DNA of 64,000 nt from Synergistaceae bacterium (GCA_017439345.1 JAFSJJ010000013.1:62001-126000), one strand, 5' to 3'. Shown: positions 35,098 to 45,185, counted from the first letter of the stretch. The notes: generated by a model from the sequence alone, not told the origin. Numbers and translations: made by a program.

Positions 35098-36964
35098 AAT
35101 TTCTTTAGTAATCGGCACAGCAGGCCATATAGATCACGGCAAGACGGCTCTTATTAATGCGTTGACGGGTATAAACTGCGACAGGTTAATCGAAGAGAAG
35201 AAGCGCGGAATAACTATAGAGCTTGGCTTTGCACCTCTGAAGCTCGATGACGGGAGAGTCGTAAGCGTTATTGATGTCCCCGGCCACGAGAAATTTATTC
35301 GTCAAATGGTTGCAGGAGCGTCCGGTATTGATGCCGCGTTGTTAGTCATTGCTGCTGATGAAAGCATTATGCCTCAGACCCGCGAACACTTGGCCATTAT
35401 GGAATTATTAGGCGTTCATGAGGGATTAATCGCCGTTACGAAAATAGACAGAATCAAAGATGAAGAAGGTATGCTTGATCTTGTTCTTGATGACGTGAAA
35501 GATTTCGTGAGGGGCACATTCTTAGAGGGTAAAGCAATAGTCCCGGTTTCGAGTATAACGGGCGAGAATTTGGACTCTTTGCGTAACGAGATTAAAAACT
35601 TAATCGACAGAGTCAAGCCCAGACCCAGAAGCGGAGCGTTCTTTTTGCCTGTTGACAGGGCATTTGTGATTTCAGGTTTCGGGACAGTAGTAACCGGCAC
35701 AGCGTATCACGGTACAGCTCATCCTGGGGATAAAATCGAAGTGCTGCCTTCAGGACGTGAGGGGAGAATTAGAACTTTGCAGGTTCACGGTCAAAGCGTT
35801 GATGATGCCTTTGCAGGTCAGAGGGTAGCGGCTAACTTGGCAGGAATTGACATAGACGAAATTTCTCGCGGTGATGTCGTCTGCCAGAAGGGAATTTTCA
35901 AGCCTACTAAATGTTTTGAGTCAGTTATAAAGCTCATGAGTGAAGTAAAAGAGCCGTTGAAGCATTGGCAGAGGATTCACATTTGCACGGGAACTTCAGA
36001 AGTGTTAGCAAGAGTCTCACTGTTACGCGCCAAGCAGATTGAACCCGGTGAAAGCCAGCCCGCTCAGTTTGTCCTTGAGGAGCCTATAGTCTGCACGTCA
36101 GGACAGAGATTCATAATCAGGTTCTATAGTCCCCTAATCACTATCGGAGGCGGAGAGATTATTTATCCGTATTCTTACAAGCCAAGAGGAGCAGCCTCAC
36201 GCGCAAAGATTCTCGAACGCATAGAAAATTTACACGCTTCAAATAACAATAACGAGTCGATACTAGCATACTTGATTTCAGAGTCCGGGAGCGTCGACAA
36301 ATCGGAAGCCTTGAGAATGATTCAAGATACTCCGGCAAATCTTGAGTTAATAGCGAAAAACTTAATCACAGCTAATAAAATCGTTGAGCTTGATAATAAT
36401 TACTTGTCGATTAAATATTGTGATGAGTTAATAAATTCTCTTGTTGACTCAGTTCGCGATTATCACAAAAAGTTTGCTTCTGAGTCAGGAATTCCGTTAG
36501 AGAGCTTGAAACTTTCGAGGGAGTTAATAAATCTTGCTGTCTCTAAAAAATTGCTAGTTCAGGAGGGGAACAAACTGCGTACTCCTGAATTTGTGCCGGA
36601 AAATGATGAAGTCTTTGCTCAGAATAAAGAGTTAATCATAAAAATATGCATGGCTCACAAGTGGCAGTTAATAACTCTTGATGAATTGAAGCACGAGTCA
36701 AATTTACCGGATAAAATTTTTGCGAAAGTCATTCAGGCAATGAAGAACTCAAACGAGCTTGCGTTAATTCCTGAAGGCTATATCTTGATTTCCCGGCTTG
36801 AAGACGAAATGAGAAATATATTAAAGTCTCTTGGCAGTCAGGTAACTTTAGCGCAGGTTAGGGACTCAACAGGAAGCACCAGAAAATTTATTCTGCCTAT
36901 ACTTGAATATTTTGACTCTAAAGGCTTTACACGGAGGGCAGGTGATTATCGTGTCGTGCTGTGA
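35090..36964 (+). CDS. selB: Selenocysteine-specific elongation factor
   Basis: A 624-residue translation factor that brings Sec-tRNA to UGA codons marked by a SECIS. The GTPase domain shows GTAGHIDHGKTALINAL (G1), ITIELGFAPL, DVPGHEKFI (G3) and TKIDRI (G4), followed by beta-barrel domains and a C-terminal array of winged-helix domains that bind SECIS RNA. The frame opens 9 bases earlier at a GTG, but ATG 35090 gives the family N-terminus MREISLVIGTAGH. It overlaps selA by 8 bases and selD by 14 bases. Confidence 0.95.
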   Translation: MREISLVIGTAGHIDHGKTALINALTGINCDRLIEEKKRGITIELGFAPLKLDDGRVVSVIDVPGHEKFIRQMVAGASGIDAALLVIAADESIMPQTREHLAIMELLGVHEGLIAVTKIDRIKDEEGMLDLVLDDVKDFVRGTFLEGKAIVPVSSITGENLDSLRNEIKNLIDRVKPRPRSGAFFLPVDRAFVISGFGTVVTGTAYHGTAHPGDKIEVLPSGREGRIRTLQVHGQSVDDAFAGQRVAANLAGIDIDEISRGDVVCQKGIFKPTKCFESVIKLMSEVKEPLKHWQRIHICTGTSEVLARVSLLRAKQIEPGESQPAQFVLEEPIVCTSGQRFIIRFYSPLITIGGGEIIYPYSYKPRGAASRAKILERIENLHASNNNNESILAYLISESGSVDKSEALRMIQDTPANLELIAKNLITANKIVELDNNYLSIKYCDELINSLVDSVRDYHKKFASESGIPLESLKLSRELINLAVSKKLLVQEGNKLRTPEFVPENDEVFAQNKELIIKICMAHKWQLITLDELKHESNLPDKIFAKVIQAMKNSNELALIPEGYILISRLEDEMRNILKSLGSQVTLAQVRDSTGSTRKFILPILEYFDSKGFTRRAGDYRVVL

Positions 36965-38030
36965 TAATAATCAACTCGGCAAGAAGAGATTAACTGAGTT
37001 GTCGCACTCTTCAGGGTGAGCAGCTAAGATAGGTCCGGCGGATCTTCAGGAAGTATTATCTGGGCTGCCTCAAGTTTACGGCGATAGAGTCCTGGCTTCA
37101 TGGAACGGCAACGAGGACGCAGCAATTTTCGAGCTTGACGACGAGAGACTCGGAATTCTGACTATCGACTTCATTACACCTGTCGTAGATGATGCCTTTA
37201 CGTTCGGCCAGATTGCAGCAGCTAACTCAATCAGCGATATATTTGCGATGGGAGGCAGGCCTATTGTAGCGTTAAATGTCGTCTGCTTTCCTACTAAGTA
37301 TCTTGAGCTTGACGTGTTGAAGCGCATTCTGGAAGGCGGTTTTGATAAAGTCAGAGAGTCAGGAGCTTTCTTAGTCGGCGGCCACAGTGTCCAGGATGAC
37401 GAGCCTAAATACGGTCTTGTTGTTTACGGTGAAGTTCAGAAAAATAAATTATGGCGGACTACGGGAGCTAGACCCGGCGACAAGTTAATTCTCACTAAGG
37501 CACTTGGAACAGGAATAGCGATCACTGCGATTAAAGCAGAAATGATAGAGGACGAGAGGACAAGACTCGAAGCTGAGGAGAGCATGAAGAGGCTCAACAA
37601 GTTAGATTTGACACAAGAACTTCATGATAGCATTCACTCAGGGACGGACGTTACAGGGTTCGGGCTTGCAGGACACTTGATAGACATGTTAGATGAAAAT
37701 CTTGACTGTAATTTACGTGTCAGCGAGCTCCCTTCTATTCACGGAGTCAAAGAGCTTGCGGACATGGGACTCGTTCCTGAAGGAGCATATAGAAACATGG
37801 CAGCTTACGAGAAATTCATAGAGTATGAAGACTCAGAGTCAGAGAAAGATTTTGCACGTTCGGATTTAGATTTATTATTTGACGCTCAGACTTCAGGAGG
37901 CTTGTTACTCGCAGTGAGTCCGGATAAAGCTGACTCGTTATTGACTCACATCAAGCAAAAAGGTTTTAAATATGCTAAAGTTATCGGCGAATTCAAAACG
38001 GGTTCAGGCAAAATAAAAATTTCACATTAA
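36951..38030 (+). CDS. selD: Selenide, water dikinase, itself a selenoprotein
   Basis: SelD makes selenophosphate from selenide and ATP. The conserved segment (37248-38030) is clear: GGRPIVALNVVCFP, GGHSVQDDEPKYGL, SGTDVTGFGLAGHL and DAQTSGGLLLAV. Reading upstream in the same frame crosses one TGA at 37017-37019, in LTELSHSSG-U-AAKIGPADLQ, exactly where SelD has its catalytic Cys or Sec ahead of the invariant Lys. The start is GTG 36951, after GGAGGG at 36933 and overlapping the end of selB, giving 359 residues, the normal length. An ATG-only search would miss the first 99 codons. Confidence 0.94.
37031..37045 (+). promoter_or_regulatory. SECIS hairpin of selD
   Basis: AGGTCC pairs with GGATCT around a GGC loop, 11 bases after the Sec TGA. 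The spacing and the 3-base loop match the grdB hairpin. Confidence 0.65.
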
Positions 38031-38045
38031 AGGGGGCTTCTTAAT

Positions 38046-38840
38046 ATGAGAAAGAAGTTTTTTGCTGTTGTTGTAGTTATAGTTCTTGCGTTGAGTTCTA
38101 TTGCGTGTGCTGATACGGGCATTAAGAGCGACAGACTTTTTCAGGCTGCGTTATTGCAGTCTCTAATGCTGGGCGAATATGACGGCTTTGTAACTGCTGG
38201 CGAACTTAAGACTTACGGCGACACAGGCATTGGAACTTTCCAGTCAGTCAACGGAGAGTTAATCATGCTTGACGGAGTCATTTACCGCGCGTTATGGGAC
38301 GGAAGCGTTGAAGTTGTCCCTGACTCTGAGACTATACCGTTTGCAAATGTTACGTTCTTTGACTCTGATATTAAGCAGGAAAATATTAATGCCGACTCAT
38401 CAGAAGCGTTAAAAAAGTTAATGACAGACTTAGCTGTTAAGAACGGCAGGAATCAATTTTACATGGCCAAAGTTACGGGTCTCATGTCAAGTATTCTCGT
38501 CAGAAGCGAACTCCCCCAGAAAGAGCCATATAAGACGCTGGACGAAGCCCTCAAGACTGACCAGAGGGAATTCACGTATAAAGACATTAACGGAACTGTA
38601 GTAGCTTTATATTGCCCTGATTACATGGACGGCCTTAACACTCCCGGCTGGCATCTGCATTTTATCTCGAACGACGGCAGGAAGGGCGGCCACGTGTTAA
38701 ATCTTTTTGTTAAAGACTGTCTGCTTGAGATGGACGTTATCAGCGAGTTTTCTATGATAGTTCCCAACCGTCAGAGCTTTAACGAGAAAAATCTTTCTAT
38801 CAACATGAAGGAAGCAATTCAAGAAGTCGAAGGCAAATAA
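38046..38840 (+). CDS. Acetolactate decarboxylase with a signal peptide
   Basis: A 264-residue alpha-acetolactate decarboxylase. An N-terminal signal peptide ends near residue 21 (KKFFAVVVVIVLALSSIACAD). The core is typical: FQAALLQSLMLGEYDGF, TYGDTGIGTFQSVNGELIMLDGVIYRA, and the metal site PGWHLHFI with a later GGHVLNL (His-x-His and His). The enzyme forms acetoin from acetolactate; a signal peptide suggests it works outside the cytoplasm. It follows selD by 15 bases without a clear promoter, yet no acetolactate synthase gene is near. The family is secure, the role of a secreted enzyme here is not. Confidence 0.85.
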   Translation: MRKKFFAVVVVIVLALSSIACADTGIKSDRLFQAALLQSLMLGEYDGFVTAGELKTYGDTGIGTFQSVNGELIMLDGVIYRALWDGSVEVVPDSETIPFANVTFFDSDIKQENINADSSEALKKLMTDLAVKNGRNQFYMAKVTGLMSSILVRSELPQKEPYKTLDEALKTDQREFTYKDINGTVVALYCPDYMDGLNTPGWHLHFISNDGRKGGHVLNLFVKDCLLEMDVISEFSMIVPNRQSFNEKNLSINMKEAIQEVEGK

Positions 38841-38943
38841 TAGTTTATAGTTGATAGTGAATAGCGGGTAGTAAAAAAATTTATTTATATCAACTTTTCG
38901 CTGTCAACTGGATTTATACAAGAAAGGAAGTATTTATTTCATT

Positions 38944-40173
38944 ATGTCAATGGAAAAACGCGAATTAGTTATCATCGGTGCAGGCCCTGCAGGTATGAGC
39001 GCAGCAATTTACGGGAGACGGTCAGGTCTTGATGTCTTAGTACTCGAGAAGGCAGCAACAGGCGGACAAATCAACATCACTGACGAAATCGAGAACTATC
39101 CCGGAGTAGCTCACTCAACAGGCCCGGACCTCGGCAATTTGTTCAAGGAACACGCCCTCAAGTTCAACACAGAGATTCGCATGGTAGATTCAAGCAAAGT
39201 TGAATTACGCGGTGAAAAGAAAATCGTAATCACGTCCAAAGGCGGAGAGACTAACGAAATCGAAGCCGAAGCAATTATAGTTGCAACAGGTGCGCATTTC
39301 AGAAGACTCGGCTGTGAGGGTGAAGCAGAACATATCGGGCAGGGTGTAAGTTTTTGTGCAGTGTGTGACGCAGCATTCTATGAGGATCTCGAGGTCGCAG
39401 TTGTCGGAGGCGGCAACACAGCAGTTGAAGAGGGAGGCTACCTCACAAAATTTGCGTCAAAAGTTTCGATTATTCACAGAAGAGACGAGTTCAGAGCAGA
39501 CAGGGCAGCAATTGCTCAGGCTCTAGCGAATCCCAAGATTGAACCCGTTTATAACTCAGTCGTAGAGAAAATCGAGGACAGAGAACCGGAAGACGAAGAC
39601 GACATGAGAATGTTGAATCTCGTGTTAAAGAACGTCAAGACAGGAGAAATTTCGAACTTACCCGTTGCAGGCGTATTCATGTTCGTAGGCCAGGAACCTG
39701 ATGATGAGTGTGTACGTGGACTCGTCAAGGCAGAGAAGGGCGGCTGGATCATCACCAACGACCACATGGAGACTTCAGTTGAAGGCATTTTCGCAGCCGG
39801 AGATGTTCGCAGCAAATATTTACGTCAGGTCATCACCGCAGCAGCAGACGGAGCAGTCGCAGCTATGGCAGCATCAAGTTATATTAACGAACAGTTACAC
39901 CTGAAAGCTACGTTATTAGAGCCTGACGAGGTCAAAGCGTTCTTCTATTCAAGTATCGATGAAGCTCAAGTGAAACTCTCGAACGTTGCCGAGAATTGCG
40001 CAAAGGCTAAGGGAGTCAAGATTCCTGTTATCGACGGCTACAGAAATGCACGAATGACGGAGAAACTCGGCTTAACCGGCAAACTTCCCGCAGTCGCAGT
40101 GATTAAGAAGGGCGTTGTTGCTGAGGTCAAAGAAGTCAAGAGTGAAGGCGACATTCAGAACGCTTTAGCATAA
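38944..40173 (+). CDS. trxB: Thioredoxin reductase with an extra thioredoxin-like C-terminal domain
   Basis: A 409-residue FAD/NADPH disulfide reductase. Residues 1-310 are a full TrxB: VIIGAGPAGMSAAIYGRRSGL, GGQINITDEIENYPG, the redox CAVCD motif, VVGGGNTAVEEGGYL and IFAAGDVRSKYLRQVITAAADGAVAA. About 95 further residues follow, an unusual length for TrxB. They look like a thioredoxin fold: a helix/strand pattern, a GKLPAVAVIKKG cis-proline strand, but no CxxC. It probably keeps the glycine-reductase thioredoxin reduced. It has its own leader after the decarboxylase and ends in a terminator. Confidence 0.88.
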   Translation: MSMEKRELVIIGAGPAGMSAAIYGRRSGLDVLVLEKAATGGQINITDEIENYPGVAHSTGPDLGNLFKEHALKFNTEIRMVDSSKVELRGEKKIVITSKGGETNEIEAEAIIVATGAHFRRLGCEGEAEHIGQGVSFCAVCDAAFYEDLEVAVVGGGNTAVEEGGYLTKFASKVSIIHRRDEFRADRAAIAQALANPKIEPVYNSVVEKIEDREPEDEDDMRMLNLVLKNVKTGEISNLPVAGVFMFVGQEPDDECVRGLVKAEKGGWIITNDHMETSVEGIFAAGDVRSKYLRQVITAAADGAVAAMAASSYINEQLHLKATLLEPDEVKAFFYSSIDEAQVKLSNVAENCAKAKGVKIPVIDGYRNARMTEKLGLTGKLPAVAVIKKGVVAEVKEVKSEGDIQNALA

Positions 40174-40186
40174 ATATTTTTTGTGA

Positions 40187-40223
40187 AGAGGGAGGAGGCT
40201 TTATTAAGTCTTCTCTCTTTTTT
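40187..40223 (+). terminator. Intrinsic terminator of trxB
   Basis: AGAGGGAGG pairs with CTTCTCTCT (9 pairs, two G-T), followed by six T residues. Its position argues against the GTG start at 40183 for the next gene. Confidence 0.75.
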
Positions 40224-40233
40224 ATATCGAACT

Positions 40234-41241
40234 ATGGAAAATATATTATTATTATTCACTGAAAAATTACCGGTCTGGGACGAAGAGACTATTATCACAG
40301 CAGGCGAGAACCCTGAAGCCTTGCACGTGCTCACAGAGTCAGGGGACTTAATGCCGATTGCGTCAGGTTATGTGCTTACACCAAAGGGAGTCCGAAAGCG
40401 TGAACTTGTCGAGAATGAATTATACTTGCCTCACACTCCATCAGGTGAAATTATTATTGACTCGTTCAGGGCGCATGACATGTTAGAGCTAAACAGAATG
40501 ACTCAATTTATAGACCGTGCATTTGTAACTGACTGGGGAATTAAAGAAGTTACGACACTTGAGAATTTCCCGATAATGCCGTGCCTGCCTGATGATAAAT
40601 ATTTCAAGTTTGAGTCCGGTAAAGTTAAAGCAGTCTGGCCCGACTCTCCTGAAGTCAAAAAATTTCTTGAGTCATTCCCGAATTCCGGAGTCTCTGCCCG
40701 CAAGTTCCCTGCTCCCGGTCAAGAAGGACTCGACAAGTGGGCGAAAGATAATAATTTACGTTACGGTTCTCTCATCGTTGATTTTGTGCTGCGAGCTAGA
40801 GCAGATTTCAATCACTACAAGAATTACGAGCAGTTAAACTCAGACAAATATAAATTTCTTGATGCTGACAGATTATTTATTCAGAGAGTCCGGGACATTA
40901 ACAAGCCTCAAAACTTGCTGCCCTTCATTGGTAAGCTGCATATTTTCCTGACTGAACAGCGCAGAATATTTTTACCCGGCTGGTTTGACATCGACCACGA
41001 CGAGAACGAGGACTGGATTTTATTAGCGTTCGTAACTGACACAGAAGCAGAACTCGAAACTTTCACAAAGACCCTTCAAAGCTGGGGACATGACTTAATC
41101 GACCCGGTCAACCCGTTATATATTCTCGGCTCAAGCATTGAGAGACTCCGCAGTCAACGCGAACAGAAGCGCACTATTTATGACTGGTTTCAAGAGGAGA
41201 CTATACGAATCATGAGACCTGACGCTCCCGACGGTGAATAA
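40234..41241 (+). CDS. Uncharacterised 335-residue protein
   Basis: I do not recognise this protein. It lacks a signal peptide and membrane segments and looks cytoplasmic and mildly acidic. Conserved-looking stretches include AGENPEALHVLTESGDLMPIASGYVLTPKGVRKRELVENELYLP, PIMPCLPDDKYFKFESGKVKAVWP and a C-terminal HDLIDPVNPLYILGSSIERLRSQREQKRTIYDWFQEETIRIM. The frame opens at GTG 40183, but that start lies inside the trxB terminator, so ATG 40234 is preferred; no good ribosome-binding site is seen for either. It ends in its own terminator. Whether it belongs to the redox genes upstream is unknown. Confidence 0.6.
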   Translation: MENILLLFTEKLPVWDEETIITAGENPEALHVLTESGDLMPIASGYVLTPKGVRKRELVENELYLPHTPSGEIIIDSFRAHDMLELNRMTQFIDRAFVTDWGIKEVTTLENFPIMPCLPDDKYFKFESGKVKAVWPDSPEVKKFLESFPNSGVSARKFPAPGQEGLDKWAKDNNLRYGSLIVDFVLRARADFNHYKNYEQLNSDKYKFLDADRLFIQRVRDINKPQNLLPFIGKLHIFLTEQRRIFLPGWFDIDHDENEDWILLAFVTDTEAELETFTKTLQSWGHDLIDPVNPLYILGSSIERLRSQREQKRTIYDWFQEETIRIMRPDAPDGE

Positions 41242-41258
41242 GTTTTCTTGAATGAGTC

Positions 41259-41286
41259 AACCTGTCCTGACGCGGGCAGGTTTTTA
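41259..41286 (+). terminator. Intrinsic terminator
   Basis: AACCTGTCC pairs with GGGCAGGTT (9 pairs with one G-T) followed by T residues. It isolates the following poly-G promoter region. Confidence 0.8.
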
Positions 41287-41325
41287 TTTTACGTAATTCA
41301 CGCAATAAAAGATCAGTAATTATAC

Positions 41326-41337
41326 GGGGGGGGGGGG
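41326..41337 (+). repeat. Poly-G tract (G12) just upstream of a -10 box
   Basis: Twelve consecutive G at 41326-41337, in otherwise AT-rich sequence. TATAAT lies at 41353-41358, so the tract runs into the zone where a -35 would be and would change promoter geometry when its length changes. Confidence 0.9.
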
Positions 41338-41352
41338 TAGCCAGTAATTTTA

Positions 41353-41358
41353 TATAAT
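41353..41358 (+). promoter_or_regulatory. -10 box of the first Synergist-CTERM protein gene
   Basis: TATAAT, 15 bases after the G12 tract. No -35 consensus is seen; the tract replaces it. Confidence 0.5.
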
Positions 41359-41440
41359 CTTCATGTTTTTCAAAGTTCCAAAAGTTTCAAATAGTTTTAC
41401 CAGATTCATAATTAATAAATATAGAAAGGGGAATTCTATC

Positions 41441-44400
41441 ATGTTTAGCATGAGGAAATTTTTCGCGCTCGTTTTTATGGTGCTCATGTGGGTAAGTTCG
41501 GCATGGGCGGCTGACTATTACGTTGTACCATCTTCAAATGGTGAAAAAATAAAATATGTAAAAGTAAACACCAGTGGTAACGGAACGCTAGATACAAGTC
41601 AGTGGACAAATGCAACAACAGAGACAACACTTAGAGCTTTATTGACTAATGAAGATAATGATGCAAACGCTATAGAAGATAATTCAATTGTCTATATGCA
41701 AAAGGGAACTTATAAACCTGAAAAAAGTCTCAGAATTACGAAAAGTGTAAAAATCTACGGAGGTTTCTCTGGCAATGAGACAACATTAGATGCTAGAGAC
41801 ATTACAACAAACGAAACTATCATTAGCGGAACAAATATCACGGAGGTAAAAAACGGAGACACACTAAGCAGCATTTTCTATATAAATCCATATTTTAAGG
41901 AAGGCGGCGGATATAGAGATGCTAATGATTGGCAGACAAATAAGGATGTTACGCTTGACGGCTTAACAATCACAGAATTAACAGCTAATATTGCTTTTTA
42001 TGGTGCTGGTGTACGAGTTGAGCTTGCAGAAGGTAATGTCATAGTTAATAACTGTAAGATAACATCTAACAAAACTTACTCAGGTAATAAGAGGGGGTCA
42101 GGTGGAGGTGTTTATATCTACGGTGGGATTTTAACAATTACAAATTCTATTATTGCAAATAATGAAGCGGCGAGCGGTGGAGGTGGCATTGTGGTAGGTG
42201 ACTCCTCTTCTGATCCTGGTGGAGCTAAATTAAAGGTAAATAATTGTACTATTGCTGGCAATAAATGCGGTGTGGATGGTGGCGGTATTTTTGTATGGAA
42301 AGGAAGTGCAGAGATCGAGAATTGCACTATCATTAATAATGAGGCCGGCAATAATGGTGGAGGGATACTAATTCACCAAGAATCGCCTTCTACTTCTGAA
42401 AGCACAGAAGTTATTAACTGCACATTGATTAATAATACTACAACAAAAGATGATGCTGTCGCTAGTCAGATTATGGCAAATACAAGTACTAAACTTACTG
42501 TCACGAACTCCTTAATATGGAATCAAGCAACGGCAAATTTAATTTACATAGGTTCCGGCGTAACATCAACCTTCACAACCTGCGCATTCCCTGAAGGCTT
42601 CGAGTTAGATAACGTAACCCCCGCTGCAACAGTCGCCACGACATGGGAAACCCAAAGCAGCCGACTCATCAATCGCTACAGTCTCCGGCGTAGCTCACAC
42701 GGTCTACAGAATAGAAGATAACGATGCACTTAGCGGACTAGCAGGCAAGGGAACGAAACTCGACACAGTAACTACAGACCAGCTCGGTAACACGAGAAAC
42801 GATCCCCCGTCAATCGGAGCTGTTGAGAAAGTCGAGACTCCCGTAGTTTCACCGACAACCCTTACAATCACAGGAACAGAAGGCACCGCAATAACTTCAC
42901 AGACTATAACAGTTACTAAGGGTGAAGATGTTACTTGGTCAGCTTCAGGGACTCTCCCGGACGGACTGAAGGCAGAGTCGGCAGATAAAACTTTCACAAT
43001 TTCGGGGACTCCAGCTGTCGGAAGTGCAAAGACTGACGCATACACTTACACAGTTACGGCCAAGAACAGCGCAGGTTCGACTCCTGTTACAGTAACGATA
43101 ACTATCAAGGCAGTAGCCCCCGTCCTTGATCAGACCGGCGAAATCTCTAAAACATTCACCGAAGGCGTAAAAATCGAAGACATCACAATTAAAGCCACAT
43201 CAGGAAGCAATTTAACATGGACAGCGGACTCCTCAAAACTTCCCAAAGGCTTAACGGGTAAAGAAGCAGCGGACAAAGCGAGCTTCACAATTTCCGGAAC
43301 TCCTGAAACAGGCAGCGCAGGTTCATACACTTATGCGGTAACAGCAGCAAGTGCAACAGGCGACAAAGCTGAAGTAACGTATAAAATCACTGTCAACGCA
43401 GCAGCAGCTTCAGTGAAACCGGTATTAGACACGACAGAAAAGAGCATTAACGCAGTCGAAGGCACAGCTATAGAAACTCTAACGATTAATGCAACTGCAG
43501 GCGACAATTTAACTTGGTCAGCTTCAGGAACTCTGCCGAACGGTCTTAAGGCTTCATCAGCTGATAAAACTTTCACAATCTCAGGGACTCCGGCGGTCGG
43601 AACTGCTCAAAATAAGGCTTACTCTTACACGGTCAAAGCTGCGAACTCTGCGGGCGAGGCTTCAGCGGTCATCACTATAACTGTAAGTGCTTTAACGGCT
43701 CCTGCACTTGATGTTACTACAGCAAGTATCACTGCAAATGAAGGACAAGAAATTGACTCGCTAACTATCACAGCAACAGCAGGAAATAATCTCACTTGGA
43801 CGACTTCAGGAGATTTACCTGACGGCTTAACAGGTACGGCAGCAAGCGATAAGATGAGCTTCACAATTTCCGGGACTCCTTCAGACAGCACGGCAAGAAT
43901 GGACGCTTATACTTACTCAGTTACAGCTATGAACACAGCAGGCTCGGCTTCAGCAGTAATTACTATCACAGTAAACAGTACGGGCGGCATTAATGACGAA
44001 GTATCGAACGCTTTAGAGGAACTTGCAGCAACAGGCGAGTCAATGACCCTTGAGGACGCTTTAACGAAGAGTCTCGGACTCAGTGAAGAACAGCTCAAGA
44101 CTGTAACAAGTATCACTATTCCGAGCAACATTACAGATTTAGGCGATCTTGCTTCACTCCTGCCGAATCTCGAAGCAATTGACTTGACCAGCGCAACAAG
44201 TTTGACTGAAGTAGACTTAAGGGGCAACACTTCGATTAAAGAAGTTACTATTGCAGGAAATTCAAGCGTTACGACACTTGATTTGAGAAACAGCGCAGTT
44301 GAGACTCTTGACGCAACAGGCTGCGACGAACTCACTGAAGTTAATATTGCAGGCAACACGAACATTCAGACACTGAGTCTTGACGAATGTCCCAACATCG

Positions 44401-45068
44401 AGGAATTCAATGCAGAAGGCTGCGAGAATCTTACGGATCTTTCACTATCAAATAAAGGCTCTGAAGGCAGACGCGGCAAACTCAGCTCACTTGAATTAAG
44501 AGGATGCAGAAACCTCAAGAATCTCGGCTTCAAAGGCAACATGATGAAGAGATTCCATGTAAGAGACTTCTCTCTCAACAGCCTTGAGACCCTCAGCGCG
44601 GGCGACCAAGCAGTCGGAAACGTAACACTCAGCAGGAGATTCAGCTTCATTGATTTCTTCAGGAACTTGTTATTTAACTCGAACGTTTCGATTTCAGAAT
44701 CAGAGTCAGAGTCAGACTCAGAACTTACAGAACTTGAACTCAAGATTTCAGCAGAGTCAGGAGACTCAAACGTCAAGAGCGTAACAGCTTATGACGAAGG
44801 CGATAACAAGATTTCAAGCAGCTATGACCCTGAGACAGGCGAGGCAGTGTTCAGCTCAACTCCTGCACGAATCGAATATGATTATGATACAGGCTTTGAC
44901 AGTGAAGAGAGCATGGACGTTGCTATCAGCGGTGAGGGTCTTGAAGACAACGGCGATATGACATTGAATAACTCATCAAGCGGAGGCTGCAATTCAAGTT
45001 TTGCTTCAGGAGCTTTACTCGCATTCTTAGGCTTTATTCTCGCCAAGAGCAAGAGTCATAAACACTAA
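41441..45068 (+). CDS. Surface protein with beta-helix, Ig-like repeats, leucine-rich part and Synergist-CTERM tail (frameshifted)
   Basis: ATG 41441 follows AAAGGGG and gives a signal peptide (MFSMRKFFALVFMVLMWVSS, cleaved after AWA). A right-handed beta-helix, polymorphic-membrane-protein-like part follows (GGGVYIYGG, ANNEAASGGGGIVV). The frame breaks near 42640-42655: frame 1 ends at 42721, but the +1 frame continues as PKAADSSIATVSGV, DQLGNTRNDPPSIGAVE, then four Ig-like repeats of about 95 residues (WSASGTLPDGLKA, TFTISGTPAVGSA), a leucine-rich segment (IDLTSATSLTEVDLRGN), and the tail SSSGGCNSSFASGALLAFLGFILAKSKSHKH, which is a Synergist-CTERM sorting signal. It should be displayed at the cell surface. 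The break has no long homopolymer, so it is either error or decay. Confidence 0.75.
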
Positions 45069-45091
45069 ATAAAAATCATTTTCCCACTGAG

Positions 45092-45124
45092 TCCTCTCTG
45101 TCATAACGGCAGGGAGGATTTTTT
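45092..45124 (+). terminator. Intrinsic terminator of the CTERM protein gene
   Basis: TCCTCTCTG pairs with CAGGGAGGA (9 pairs, one G-T) and six T residues follow. Confidence 0.85.
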
Positions 45125-45133
45125 CATGGCCAT

Positions 45134-45165
45134 AAAAAAACGAGTCCCGCGATAATTCACGAGAC
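45134..45165 (-). terminator. Terminator of the minus-strand cstA/HMA unit
   Basis: On the minus strand GTCTCG pairs with CGGGAC, then TCG and seven T residues follow. It lies convergent to the preceding terminator. Confidence 0.6.
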
Positions 45166-45185
45166 CCGCAATAAGTTCTTAATTA

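Noticed and set aside
40183-40233. N-terminal extension of the unknown protein from GTG 40183
   Set aside because: The extension lies within the trxB terminator hairpin.
42704-44776. Long open frames on the minus strand opposite the first CTERM protein
   Set aside because: They are composition shadows of the repetitive coding strand, with no ribosome-binding site or family pattern.
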